Assembly: GCF_003590835.1 (NCBI RefSeq)
Contig: NZ_QYUQ01000002.1
Span: 1,860,001 to 1,924,000 of the forward strand
Source of the DNA: Noviherbaspirillum sedimenti
Lineage (GTDB): Bacteria > Pseudomonadota > Gammaproteobacteria > Burkholderiales > Burkholderiaceae_D
Reading direction: 5' to 3'
Length of the DNA: 64,000 bases
In this document: positions 25,510-32,864 of the stretch, piece by piece
Position numbering within the stretch: the first letter of the stretch is position 1
Layout of the letters: each line of letters opens with the position of its first letter
Notes under the pieces: model-generated
Seen by the model: the letters and a program-made list of their open reading frames with translations, nothing else
Told to the model about the DNA's origin: nothing
Database searches by the model: none
Position numbers and translations under genes: made by a program

Positions 25510-26587
25510 GCAAAAACCTCCCCACGTCAGCCGGCCAGGCCAGCTCGACCGGCTCGCCTTCCTCGAAGAAATGCACCCGCCCGGGCAATGAATTGGCCAG
25601 CAGCGCCTCGATGCGCACGCCGCCTTGCAGCTCGACGATATACGTCGTTACGTCGCCGACATACAAAAAATCACAGACCTTGCCAGAAACGCGGTTCGGC
25701 AAATCGGCAAAGGCGCCCGGGCGGCCGATGCGCAATTGTTCGGGCCGCAGCGCAAGCCAGCCCTGCTGGCCAAAGCGCGCTCCTGTTGTTGCGGGCGCTG
25801 TCACCATGCCGAGCAGCGGTGTGGAGAGCGACAACCGGGGACCATCGATCGCCTGGACCGTCGCCTCGACGATGGTGCAATGGCCGATGAAATCGGCCAC
25901 GAACTTGTTCCTGGGGAAACCGTAGATACGTGCCGGATCGTCCAGCTGTTCGATCCGGCCATGGTCCATCACGCCGATGCGGTGCGACATGGCCAGCGCC
26001 TCGTCTTGCGCATGGGTGACAAAGACGAATGTGATACCGAGATCGCGTTGCAGGCGGATGAGTTCGACTTGCATCAACTCGCGCAGCTTGGCATCCAGCG
26101 CCGCCAGTGGCTCATCCAGCAAAAGAACGCGCGGCAGATCGGCGATGGCACGCGCCAGCGCCACGCGTTGCCGCTGGCCGCCCGACAGCTCATGCGGGAA
26201 GTGCCGGGCTTTGTCCGACAACGCCACGTGCCGCAAGACTTCTGTCACGCGCGCACGCGTCGCACGCGCCGATTTCCCCTTCATTTGCAAAGGAAACGCG
26301 ACATTCTTTTCCACCGTCAGGTGGGGAAACAGGGCATAACTCTGGAATACGGTGTGTATGGGCCGCTGTTCCGGCGCTGTAGCGAGAATGCTTGCGCCGT
26401 CGAGCAGTATGTCGCCATCGTCCGGCGCGTCGAAGCCGGCGATCATGCGCAACAACGTGGTTTTGCCGCAGCCGGACGGGCCTACCAGCGAAAAGAATTC
26501 CCCTGCGTCAATGCCGAAGCTCACATGGTCGATGACCCGCAGATTGCCAAAGCGACGGGAGACATTGCGGATTTCAAGCAAGGGCAT
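25502..26587 (-). CDS. potG: polyamine-type ABC transporter ATPase (PotG/PotA family)
   Basis: A 361-residue ABC ATPase. Walker A GPSGCGKTTLLRMIAGF starts near residue 36, the Q-loop is in HTVFQSYALFPHLTVEKN, the signature LSGGQRQRVALARAI near 138, Walker B VLLLDEPLAALD near 158 and the H-loop VFVTHAQDEALAM near 195. A C-terminal TOBE regulatory region follows (about 285-361). It is the first gene of the operon, whose promoter region 26588-26732 contains an FNR-like site. Confidence 0.9.
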   Translation of the reverse strand: MPLLEIRNVSRRFGNLRVIDHVSFGIDAGEFFSLVGPSGCGKTTLLRMIAGFDAPDDGDILLDGASILATAPEQRPIHTVFQSYALFPHLTVEKNVAFPLQMKGKSARATRARVTEVLRHVALSDKARHFPHELSGGQRQRVALARAIADLPRVLLLDEPLAALDAKLRELMQVELIRLQRDLGITFVFVTHAQDEALAMSHRIGVMDHGRIEQLDDPARIYGFPRNKFVADFIGHCTIVEATVQAIDGPRLSLSTPLLGMVTAPATTGARFGQQGWLALRPEQLRIGRPGAFADLPNRVSGKVCDFLYVGDVTTYIVELQGGVRIEALLANSLPGRVHFFEEGEPVELAWPADVGRFLRD

Positions 26588-26629
26588 ATGGCAGGGGTAT
26601 CCGGCAGCACTTCATCATGATGATGAACG

Positions 26630-26671
26630 AGTCTATGGATACGCCCGCGTGTTGCATTTGATGCAGGTCAA
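26630..26671 (-). promoter_or_regulatory. putative FNR/Anr-dependent promoter of the pot operon
   Basis: TTGATGCAGGTCAA (26658-26671) matches TTGAT-N4-ATCAA with one change. On the minus strand a -10-like TAGACT lies at 26635-26630, predicting a start near 26623, which puts the FNR-like box centred at about -41.5, the classic class II activation position. The agreement is suggestive, but no experiment supports it. The rest of the 145-base gap holds nothing else. Confidence 0.45.
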
Positions 26672-26732
26672 AGCGGACAACGCTACCCCTGTGGACAACC
26701 ATGCCGCTTGCGCACGGTTATCGCAATACGAT

Positions 26733-27926
26733 TTACAGCTTCGCTGCGATCAGCTTGGCCAGCTTGGCCACACCTTCGCGGATTTTCTCCGGCGGCACCG
26801 TCACGAAGCTCAGGCGCAAGGTATTGTGCTGCGGGTCGTTGGCATAGAACGGCGCACCTGGCACAAAGGCCACCAGTTCGGCGACTGCCTCATCGAGCAG
26901 CTTCATGCTGTCGATATGCTCGGGCAGGCGAACCCAGATGAACATGCCGCCTTCCGGACGGGTCCAGCGGGTACCGGCCGGGAAGAATTCCTCCAGCGCC
27001 GACAGCATTACCTGGCACTGGTCCGCATACAGCTTGCGGATCGTCGGGATGTGCCCATCCAGGAAACCGTCCTTGACCGCCTCGTACACCACCATCTGCG
27101 TGATCTGTGCGGTGTGCAGGTCGGCCGCCTGCTTGGCTTGCTCGAGCTTGCGGATCAGCGGCTGCGGCCCGACCAGGTAGCCCAGGCGGATGCCCGGGGT
27201 CAGCACCTTGGAGAAGGAACCCATGTGGATGACGCCTTCCGGGTTCATGCCCAGCAGCTTGGGCAAGGGCTCGCCACGGTAGCACAGCGCGCCGTAGGGA
27301 TCGTCCTCGATCAGCGGCACGCGCAGGCGCGCGCAGGCTTCCACCAGGGCGTGGCGACGCTCCACCGACAGCGTGCGGCCGGTCGGATTCTGGAAATTCG
27401 GCAGCGCATACAGCAGGCGCGCGCCCTGGCCGATCTCGGCGATCGACTCCGGCAGCAGGCCGCCGTCGTCGGTCGGCAGCGATTCGAATTGCGGACCATA
27501 CACCGAGAATGCCTGCAGGGCGCCAAGGTAGCTGGGGGTTTCCACCAGTACCTTGCTGCCCTCGTCGATCAGCACCTTGCCCAGCAAATCCAGGGCCTGC
27601 TGCGAGCCGGACACCATCAGCACCTGTTCCGGCACGATGCGTGCGCCTTCCTTCGACAGCGAAGCGGCGACCCATTCGCGCAGCGGCGCGTAACCGTCGG
27701 AGGGGCCATACTGCAAGGCCACCTTGCCCTGCGTCGTCAGCACCTTGTCATAGGCGGCGCGCAAGTGATCGACCGGGAAGGTTTCAGGGGAAGGCAGACC
27801 GCCAGCGAAGGAAATGATTTCCGGACGCATCGTGACTTTCAGGATTTCACGGATGGCGGAACTTTCCAGTTTTTGCGCGCGGCGGGAAAAACGCCATTCG
27901 ATGGGCGCGTGCTTATCGATATTCAT
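26733..27926 (-). CDS. PLP-dependent aminotransferase (2-aminoadipate/LysN-like, class I)
   Basis: A 397-residue fold-type I aminotransferase without the GntR domain of MocR proteins. SFAGGLPSPETFPVD near the N-terminus is typical of the LysN/aminoadipate-aminotransferase group (COG1167). The PLP lysine is in MGSFSKVLTPGIRLGYL near residue 230, the Asp in IEDDPYGALCY near 196, and the substrate Arg in HNTLRLSFV near the end. ATG 27926 is chosen over an in-frame ATG 30 bases upstream. It is the third gene of a lysE-ridA-aminotransferase unit on the minus strand. The 3' third is duplicated at 22395-22738. Confidence 0.85.
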   Translation of the reverse strand: MNIDKHAPIEWRFSRRAQKLESSAIREILKVTMRPEIISFAGGLPSPETFPVDHLRAAYDKVLTTQGKVALQYGPSDGYAPLREWVAASLSKEGARIVPEQVLMVSGSQQALDLLGKVLIDEGSKVLVETPSYLGALQAFSVYGPQFESLPTDDGGLLPESIAEIGQGARLLYALPNFQNPTGRTLSVERRHALVEACARLRVPLIEDDPYGALCYRGEPLPKLLGMNPEGVIHMGSFSKVLTPGIRLGYLVGPQPLIRKLEQAKQAADLHTAQITQMVVYEAVKDGFLDGHIPTIRKLYADQCQVMLSALEEFFPAGTRWTRPEGGMFIWVRLPEHIDSMKLLDEAVAELVAFVPGAPFYANDPQHNTLRLSFVTVPPEKIREGVAKLAKLIAAKL

Positions 27927-27995
27927 GCAATTCTCTACAGTAAATGGACGCGACAATCGCCGCGCCCGGAAGTGCGGGTTTCAGAAAACCTCGCT

Positions 27996-28454
27996 TCAGG
28001 CGACTTCGGCGATCAACTCGATTTCGACGCAGGCACCCATGGGAATTTGCGCCACGCCGAAGGCGGAGCGGGCATGCTTGCCGGCTTCGCCGAAGACTTC
28101 GCCGAACAGTTCGGAGGCGCCATTGGTCACCAGGTGCTGCTCGGTGTATTCGCCGGTGGAATTCACCAGGCTCATGACCTTGACGATGTGCTTGACGCGG
28201 TTCAGGTCGCCGCCGCAGGCTGCCTGCAGGGTCGCCATCAGGTCGATGGCGACGGCGCGCGCAGCTTGCTTGCCTTCTTCGGTTGTCATGTTCTTGCCCA
28301 ATTGGCCCACCCAGGGTTTGCCGTCTTTTTTGGCGATATGGCCGGATAAAAACAGCGTATCGCCCGTCTGCGCATACATCACGTAGGCGGCAGCCGGCGC
28401 CGAGACTGCCGGCAATTCGATGCTGAGGGCGTTGAGTTTTTCGTAATAAGACAA
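27996..28454 (-). CDS. RidA/YjgF family protein
   Basis: A 152-residue RidA-like protein, somewhat longer than E. coli RidA (128). The family arginine and glutamate appear in HARSAFGVAQIPMGACVEIE near residue 125-145. RidA enzymes hydrolyse reactive enamines/imines released by PLP enzymes, which fits the aminotransferase 69 bases downstream. The start is a TTG at 28454 (MSYYEKLNAL) preceded by GGAGCGGAT; no ATG is available at a sensible position. Confidence 0.82.
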   Translation of the reverse strand: MSYYEKLNALSIELPAVSAPAAAYVMYAQTGDTLFLSGHIAKKDGKPWVGQLGKNMTTEEGKQAARAVAIDLMATLQAACGGDLNRVKHIVKVMSLVNSTGEYTEQHLVTNGASELFGEVFGEAGKHARSAFGVAQIPMGACVEIELIAEVA

Positions 28455-28551
28455 GATCCGCTCCGAAAATGGCGCCGGCGGAAAGCAACCGGCAAAATCA
28501 GTCAAAGGGTCGATTTTACTCCCAACCGTGCCGCCCGCGTACCGTTGCCTG

Positions 28552-29136
28552 TTACATCCACAGTGAAAATGCAGCATATACCGTCAGCAGCGCCATCACT
28601 GCGCCACAGGTTTTTTGCCATGCCGGACGCGCCAGCTGACGGCGCAGGGCGGCGCCAGCGCCAGCCCAGACGCTGATGCAGCAAAAATTCACCACGCAAA
28701 AGACCAGGCACAGCATGCCGATGCCGCCCGGGGCCGTCTGCGGCAGGAAGGCCGCCACGCCGCCCACCGCCATCACCCAGGCCTTGGGATTGACGAACTG
28801 GAAACCGGCGGCGCCGCCAAAAGACAGCGGACGTGGCGGCGCGTGCACCGAGTCGCAAAACCGCATGCGCCGCAATTGCCAGGCAAGATGCAGCAGGTAA
28901 GCCGAGCCGGCCGCTTTCAATGCCAGGTATATGGCCGGCATTGCCAGCACCAGGCCGCCAACGCCGGTACCGCACAACAGCAGCATCGCACCGAATCCGG
29001 CGGTCACGCCAAACATGTGCGGCACCGTGCGGCCAAAGCCGAACAGGATGCCGGACGACGTCAGCATGATGTTGTTCGGTCCCGGCGTGATCGATGAAAC
29101 GAAGGCAAACAGGACCATAGATAGAAGGGCTTCCAT
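28552..29136 (-). CDS. LysE/RhtB family amino-acid exporter
   Basis: A 194-residue inner-membrane protein with five or six helices. The family N-terminus is MEALLSMVLFAFVSSITPGP followed by NNIMLTSSG, the usual LysE/RhtB signature. VNPKAWVMAVGGVAAFLP near residue 115 is the second conserved motif. It exports an amino acid or derivative to the periplasm. It is divergent from the MocR regulator and heads the minus-strand unit with ridA and the aminotransferase; MocR-LysE pairs usually mean the regulator controls the exporter. Confidence 0.88.
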   Translation of the reverse strand: MEALLSMVLFAFVSSITPGPNNIMLTSSGILFGFGRTVPHMFGVTAGFGAMLLLCGTGVGGLVLAMPAIYLALKAAGSAYLLHLAWQLRRMRFCDSVHAPPRPLSFGGAAGFQFVNPKAWVMAVGGVAAFLPQTAPGGIGMLCLVFCVVNFCCISVWAGAGAALRRQLARPAWQKTCGAVMALLTVYAAFSLWM

Positions 29137-29187
29137 GACTTCTCCAGAATCAGTGGTAATGGTGACAAGCCATCCTATTCGACAAAA

Positions 29188-29206
29188 CCGGTACAGTACC
29201 GGTACA
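29188..29206. promoter_or_regulatory. MocR operator candidate: direct repeat with 11-bp period
   Basis: CCGGTACAGTACCGGTACA holds two copies of CCGGTACA exactly one helical turn apart (29188-29195 and 29199-29206), and the centre GGTACAGTACC is also an inverted repeat. MocR regulators such as GabR and PdxR bind direct repeats in divergent promoter regions. It lies 36 bases before the mocR-like start and 52 before lysE. Confidence 0.6.
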
Positions 29207-29241
29207 ATTTTCCAGATAATTCCTGACACTGTGCCGGTAGC

Positions 29242-30705
29242 ATGACCAATACAGCCATTCCTCGCCAGCCGCACCCCGTTTCGCTGGCGACAGACCAGCC
29301 GCTGATTTCGCGCGATTCCAGCCTCTCGCTGGTTGAGCAGATCGTGCGTGCGCTGGCCGCCAGGATCGATGACCGGCTGCTGCGCAGCGGCGCGCGCATG
29401 CCGTCGATTCGCCAGTTCGCCGATCAGCACGGAGTATCGCGCTTCACGGTGATCGAGGCATATGACCGGCTGGTAGCCGGCGGCCACCTCGAATCGCGCC
29501 GCGGCTCCGGGTTTTACGTGCGCGAGCGCGCGCCACATCTGAGCGCGGCGGCGCCAGACGCCGACGCGGTGAACAGCCAATTGGATGTGGTTTGGCTGGC
29601 GCGCAACATGTTCCGGCAACTGCCGCCGCAAAAAATGCCGGGGTCCGGCCTGTTGCCCGCCGATTGGCTGGATGCCGAACTGGTCGGCAACGGCTTGCGC
29701 GCCGTCAGCCGGCAAAACCCCACCCTGCTGCTGCAATACGGCAGCCCGCAGGGATTTCTGCCGCTGCGCCAGCAACTGCAGCTGAAACTGGCCGAACTGG
29801 AAATCCAGACAACACCGGAGCAGATCGTCACCACTTCGGGCGTCACGCAAGCGCTCGACCTGGTCGCGCGCCAATTCCTGCGTCCCGGCGACACCGTATT
29901 CGTCGACGATCCCGCATGGTTTCTGATGTTCGGCTCGTTCGCCGCCCTCGGCGCCAGGGTAATCGGCATCCCGCGCACGGCAGATGGCCCGGACGTGGCC
30001 AAACTGGCGGAGCTGGCGGCATTGCACCGGCCGAAGCTGTTTGTGATCAATTCAGTTCTGCACAATCCGACTTCGGGATCGCTCTCCTCGGCCAAGGCAT
30101 TCCAGATCCTGAAAATCGCCGAACAGTACGATTTTCATATTGCGGAAGACGACATTTACTGCGACCTGCATCCCGGCAGCGCCATCCAGCCCGCCACCCG
30201 CATCGCCGCGCTCGACCAGTTGCATCGCGTGATTTACCTGGGCGGCTTTTCCAAGACGCTGGCCGCGAACCTGCGGGTGGGTTTCATCGCCGCCTCCCCG
30301 GCGCTGGCCCAGACGCTGGCCGATCGCAAGATACTGTCATCGCTGACCAGCACTGAAATCGGCGAACGGGTGATCTACAAGGTTTTGTCGGAGGGCCACT
30401 ATCGCAAGCACGCCGAGCGCCTGCGCGGCAAGCTCGACCGCGCGCGCGAACGCACCCTGCGGCAACTGGAACGCATCGGCCTGGATGTCGCCGGAAGCCC
30501 GGCCGCCGGCATGTTCGTGTGGGTCGACACCGGGCGCGACACCAACCGCCTGACCGAGCGCGCCATGGCCGAAGGCTGGCTGTTGGCACCGGGCAGCCTG
30601 TTTTCTCCGCACCAACTGGCTTCACCCCGGATGCGCCTGAATATCGCCGCCATGGCCGACCCCGGCATCTGGCGCTTCCTGGAAGAGGCGCTTGCGCAGT
30701 CTTGA
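29242..30705 (+). CDS. MocR-family transcriptional regulator (GntR-HTH plus aminotransferase domain)
   Basis: A 487-residue fusion of a GntR winged-helix domain (residues about 20-95, with MPSIRQFADQHGVSRFTVIE) and a class I aminotransferase-like domain. The PLP lysine is in YLGGFSKTLAANLRVGFIAA near residue 338 and the Asp in IAEDDIYCDLHPG near 304. MocR proteins sense an amino-acid or vitamin-B6-related ligand by forming PLP adducts. It is divergent to the lysE-ridA-aminotransferase unit with a repeat operator between them. Its stop codon overlaps the heat-shock promoter of htpG. Confidence 0.9.
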   Translation: MTNTAIPRQPHPVSLATDQPLISRDSSLSLVEQIVRALAARIDDRLLRSGARMPSIRQFADQHGVSRFTVIEAYDRLVAGGHLESRRGSGFYVRERAPHLSAAAPDADAVNSQLDVVWLARNMFRQLPPQKMPGSGLLPADWLDAELVGNGLRAVSRQNPTLLLQYGSPQGFLPLRQQLQLKLAELEIQTTPEQIVTTSGVTQALDLVARQFLRPGDTVFVDDPAWFLMFGSFAALGARVIGIPRTADGPDVAKLAELAALHRPKLFVINSVLHNPTSGSLSSAKAFQILKIAEQYDFHIAEDDIYCDLHPGSAIQPATRIAALDQLHRVIYLGGFSKTLAANLRVGFIAASPALAQTLADRKILSSLTSTEIGERVIYKVLSEGHYRKHAERLRGKLDRARERTLRQLERIGLDVAGSPAAGMFVWVDTGRDTNRLTERAMAEGWLLAPGSLFSPHQLASPRMRLNIAAMADPGIWRFLEEALAQS

Positions 30706-30728
30706 AATTCCTCATTCCATCCCCATTT
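30701..30728 (+). promoter_or_regulatory. sigma-32 heat-shock promoter of htpG
   Basis: CTTGAAA at 30701-30707, a 13-base spacer, and CCCCATTT at 30721-30728 match the sigma-32 consensus (CTTGAAA, 13-15, CCCCATnT) almost perfectly. It is 68 bases ahead of the htpG start. The -35 element contains the TGA stop codon of the mocR-like gene. Confidence 0.85.
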
Positions 30729-30795
30729 TGCCCAAAAATCACACGATCACATGTATTCGTTTTTAACCCACCTTTAACTGAAATTTGAGGAAAAA

Positions 30796-32709
30796 ATGGC
30801 CGTAGCCGAAAAACAAACCCTGGGTTTTCAAGCCGAAATCAAGCAGCTGCTGCAGCTGATGATCCATTCCATGTATTCGAACAAGGAAATTTTCCTGCGG
30901 GAACTAATTTCCAATGCCTCGGATGCCGCCGACAAGCTGCGCTTCGAAGCCATCCACAACGCCGCGCTACATGAAAACGACGCCGAGCTGAAAATCCGCG
31001 TCACCTTCGACCAGGCCGCGCGCACCATCACGATTTCGGATAACGGCATCGGCATGAGTCGCGACGAGGCCATCGAGCACCTGGGCACCATCGCCAGGTC
31101 CGGCACCAAGGAATTTTTCTCGAAATTGTCCGGCGACCAGCAAAAGGATGCGGCGCTGATCGGCCAGTTCGGCGTCGGCTTCTACTCCGCCTTCATCATC
31201 GCCGACAAGATCACGGTCGAATCCCGTCGCGCCGGCCTGCCCGCAGCCGAAGGCGTGCGCTGGGAATCGGCCGGCGAAGGCGACTTCAGCGTCGAGGCGA
31301 TCGACAAGGCCGCCCGCGGCACCGACATCACCCTGCACCTGCGTGAAGGCGAGGATGAATTCCTCTCTTCCTGGAAGCTGAAATCCATCATCCGCCGCTA
31401 TTCCGACCATATCTCGCTGCCGATCCAGATGCAGAAAGAAGAATGGGACGAGGAAAAAAAGGCGACGGTACTGAAGGACGAGCTGGAAACGGTCAACCAG
31501 GCCAGCGCTCTGTGGGCGCGCAGCAAGTCCGACATCACGCCGGAACAGTACGAGGAATTCTACAAGCACGTCTCGCACGACTTCCAGGCGCCGCTGGCCC
31601 ATACCCACAACCGCGTCGAAGGCCGCAGCGAATATACGCAGCTGCTGTACATCCCGGCCCATGCGCCCTTCGACCTGTGGGACCGCAACAAGCGCGGCGG
31701 CATCAAGCTGTACGTCAAGCGCGTGTTCATCATGGACGATGCCGAGCAATTGATGCCGGTGTACCTGCGCTTCGTCAAGGGCGTGATCGATTCCGCTGAC
31801 CTGCCGCTGAACGTCTCGCGCGAAATCCTGCAGGAGTCGCGCGACGTCAAGGTGATCCGTGAAGGCTCGACCAAGCGCATCCTGTCGATGCTGGAAGATA
31901 TGGCCACTGCCGACGAGCAGGAACAACGCGACAAGTACGCCAGCTTCTGGACCGAGTTCGGCCAGGTGCTCAAAGAAGGCATCGGCGAGGACGCCGGCAA
32001 CAAGGAACGCATCGCCAAGCTGCTGCGCTTCGCCTCCACCCACAATGAAAGCGATGTCCAGACCGTCTCCTTTGACGACTACATCGGCCGCATGAAGGAA
32101 GGCCAGGACAAGATTTACTATGCCACCGCCGAATCCCATGCGGCGGCAAAGAACAGCCCGCACCTGGAAATCTTCCGCAAGAAAGGCGTCGAAGTTCTGC
32201 TGCTGACCGACCGCGTCGACGAATGGATGCTGTCATTCCTGCAGGATTTCGACGGCAAGGAACTGGTGTCGGTGGCCAAGGGCGACCTCGATCTGGGCAA
32301 GCTGGAAGACGAAGCCGAGAAAAAGCAGCATGAGGAAACCGAGGCATCCTACAAAGACCTGGTCGACAAGATGAAAACGGCGCTGGCCGACAAGGCCAAG
32401 GAGGTGCGCGTGACCTTCCGCCTGACTGACTCGCCGGCTTGCCTGGTGGCCGACGAAAACGAATTGTCGGGCAATCTGGTGCGCATGCTGAAAGCCGCCG
32501 GCCAGAATGCGCCGGAATCCAAGCCCATCCTGGAAATCAACCCGGATCATCCGCTGGTGCAGCGCCTGAAATACGAGGATGCGCGCTTCGGCGACTGGTC
32601 GCATATTCTGTTCGACCAGGCCGCGCTGGCCGAAGGCGGCGCCCTGGCCGACCCGGCCGGGTTTGTGAAGCGTCTGAATGAAATGCTGCTGGCGATGGCA
32701 AGCAAATAA
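30796..32709 (+). CDS. htpG: chaperone protein HtpG (Hsp90)
   Basis: A 637-residue bacterial Hsp90. The GHKL ATP site shows [16 protein letters not shown] near residue 34 and [22 protein letters not shown] near 80, with the lid glycine-rich loop [12 protein letters not shown] near 122. [20 protein letters not shown] marks the middle domain. Length and domain order are standard. GAGG precedes the ATG. It folds client proteins in the cytoplasm and is driven by the sigma-32 promoter just upstream. Confidence 0.97.
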   Translation: MAVAEKQTLGFQAEIKQLLQLMIHSMYSNKEIFLRELISNASDAADKLRFEAIHNAALHENDAELKIRVTFDQAARTITISDNGIGMSRDEAIEHLGTIARSGTKEFFSKLSGDQQKDAALIGQFGVGFYSAFIIADKITVESRRAGLPAAEGVRWESAGEGDFSVEAIDKAARGTDITLHLREGEDEFLSSWKLKSIIRRYSDHISLPIQMQKEEWDEEKKATVLKDELETVNQASALWARSKSDITPEQYEEFYKHVSHDFQAPLAHTHNRVEGRSEYTQLLYIPAHAPFDLWDRNKRGGIKLYVKRVFIMDDAEQLMPVYLRFVKGVIDSADLPLNVSREILQESRDVKVIREGSTKRILSMLEDMATADEQEQRDKYASFWTEFGQVLKEGIGEDAGNKERIAKLLRFASTHNESDVQTVSFDDYIGRMKEGQDKIYYATAESHAAAKNSPHLEIFRKKGVEVLLLTDRVDEWMLSFLQDFDGKELVSVAKGDLDLGKLEDEAEKKQHEETEASYKDLVDKMKTALADKAKEVRVTFRLTDSPACLVADENELSGNLVRMLKAAGQNAPESKPILEINPDHPLVQRLKYEDARFGDWSHILFDQAALAEGGALADPAGFVKRLNEMLLAMASK

Positions 32710-32738
32710 ACGCCTGCCATTTGGCGTGCATCGGCAAG

Positions 32739-32766
32739 GCCCGGATGACAATCCGGGCTTTTTTTT
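32739..32766 (+). terminator. rho-independent terminator of htpG
   Basis: GCCCGGAT (32739-32746), loop GACA, ATCCGGGC (32751-32758), then eight T residues. A strong intrinsic terminator 30 bases after the htpG stop. Confidence 0.92.
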
Positions 32767-32864
32767 GCCTGCTGGATTGGCACGCCGCCTCTAAAGAAAC
32801 CATTGCCGCACCATCTTGTCAAATAATCACATTTTTTCATTTCTCTTGGCTTTCATCCGTTTTT

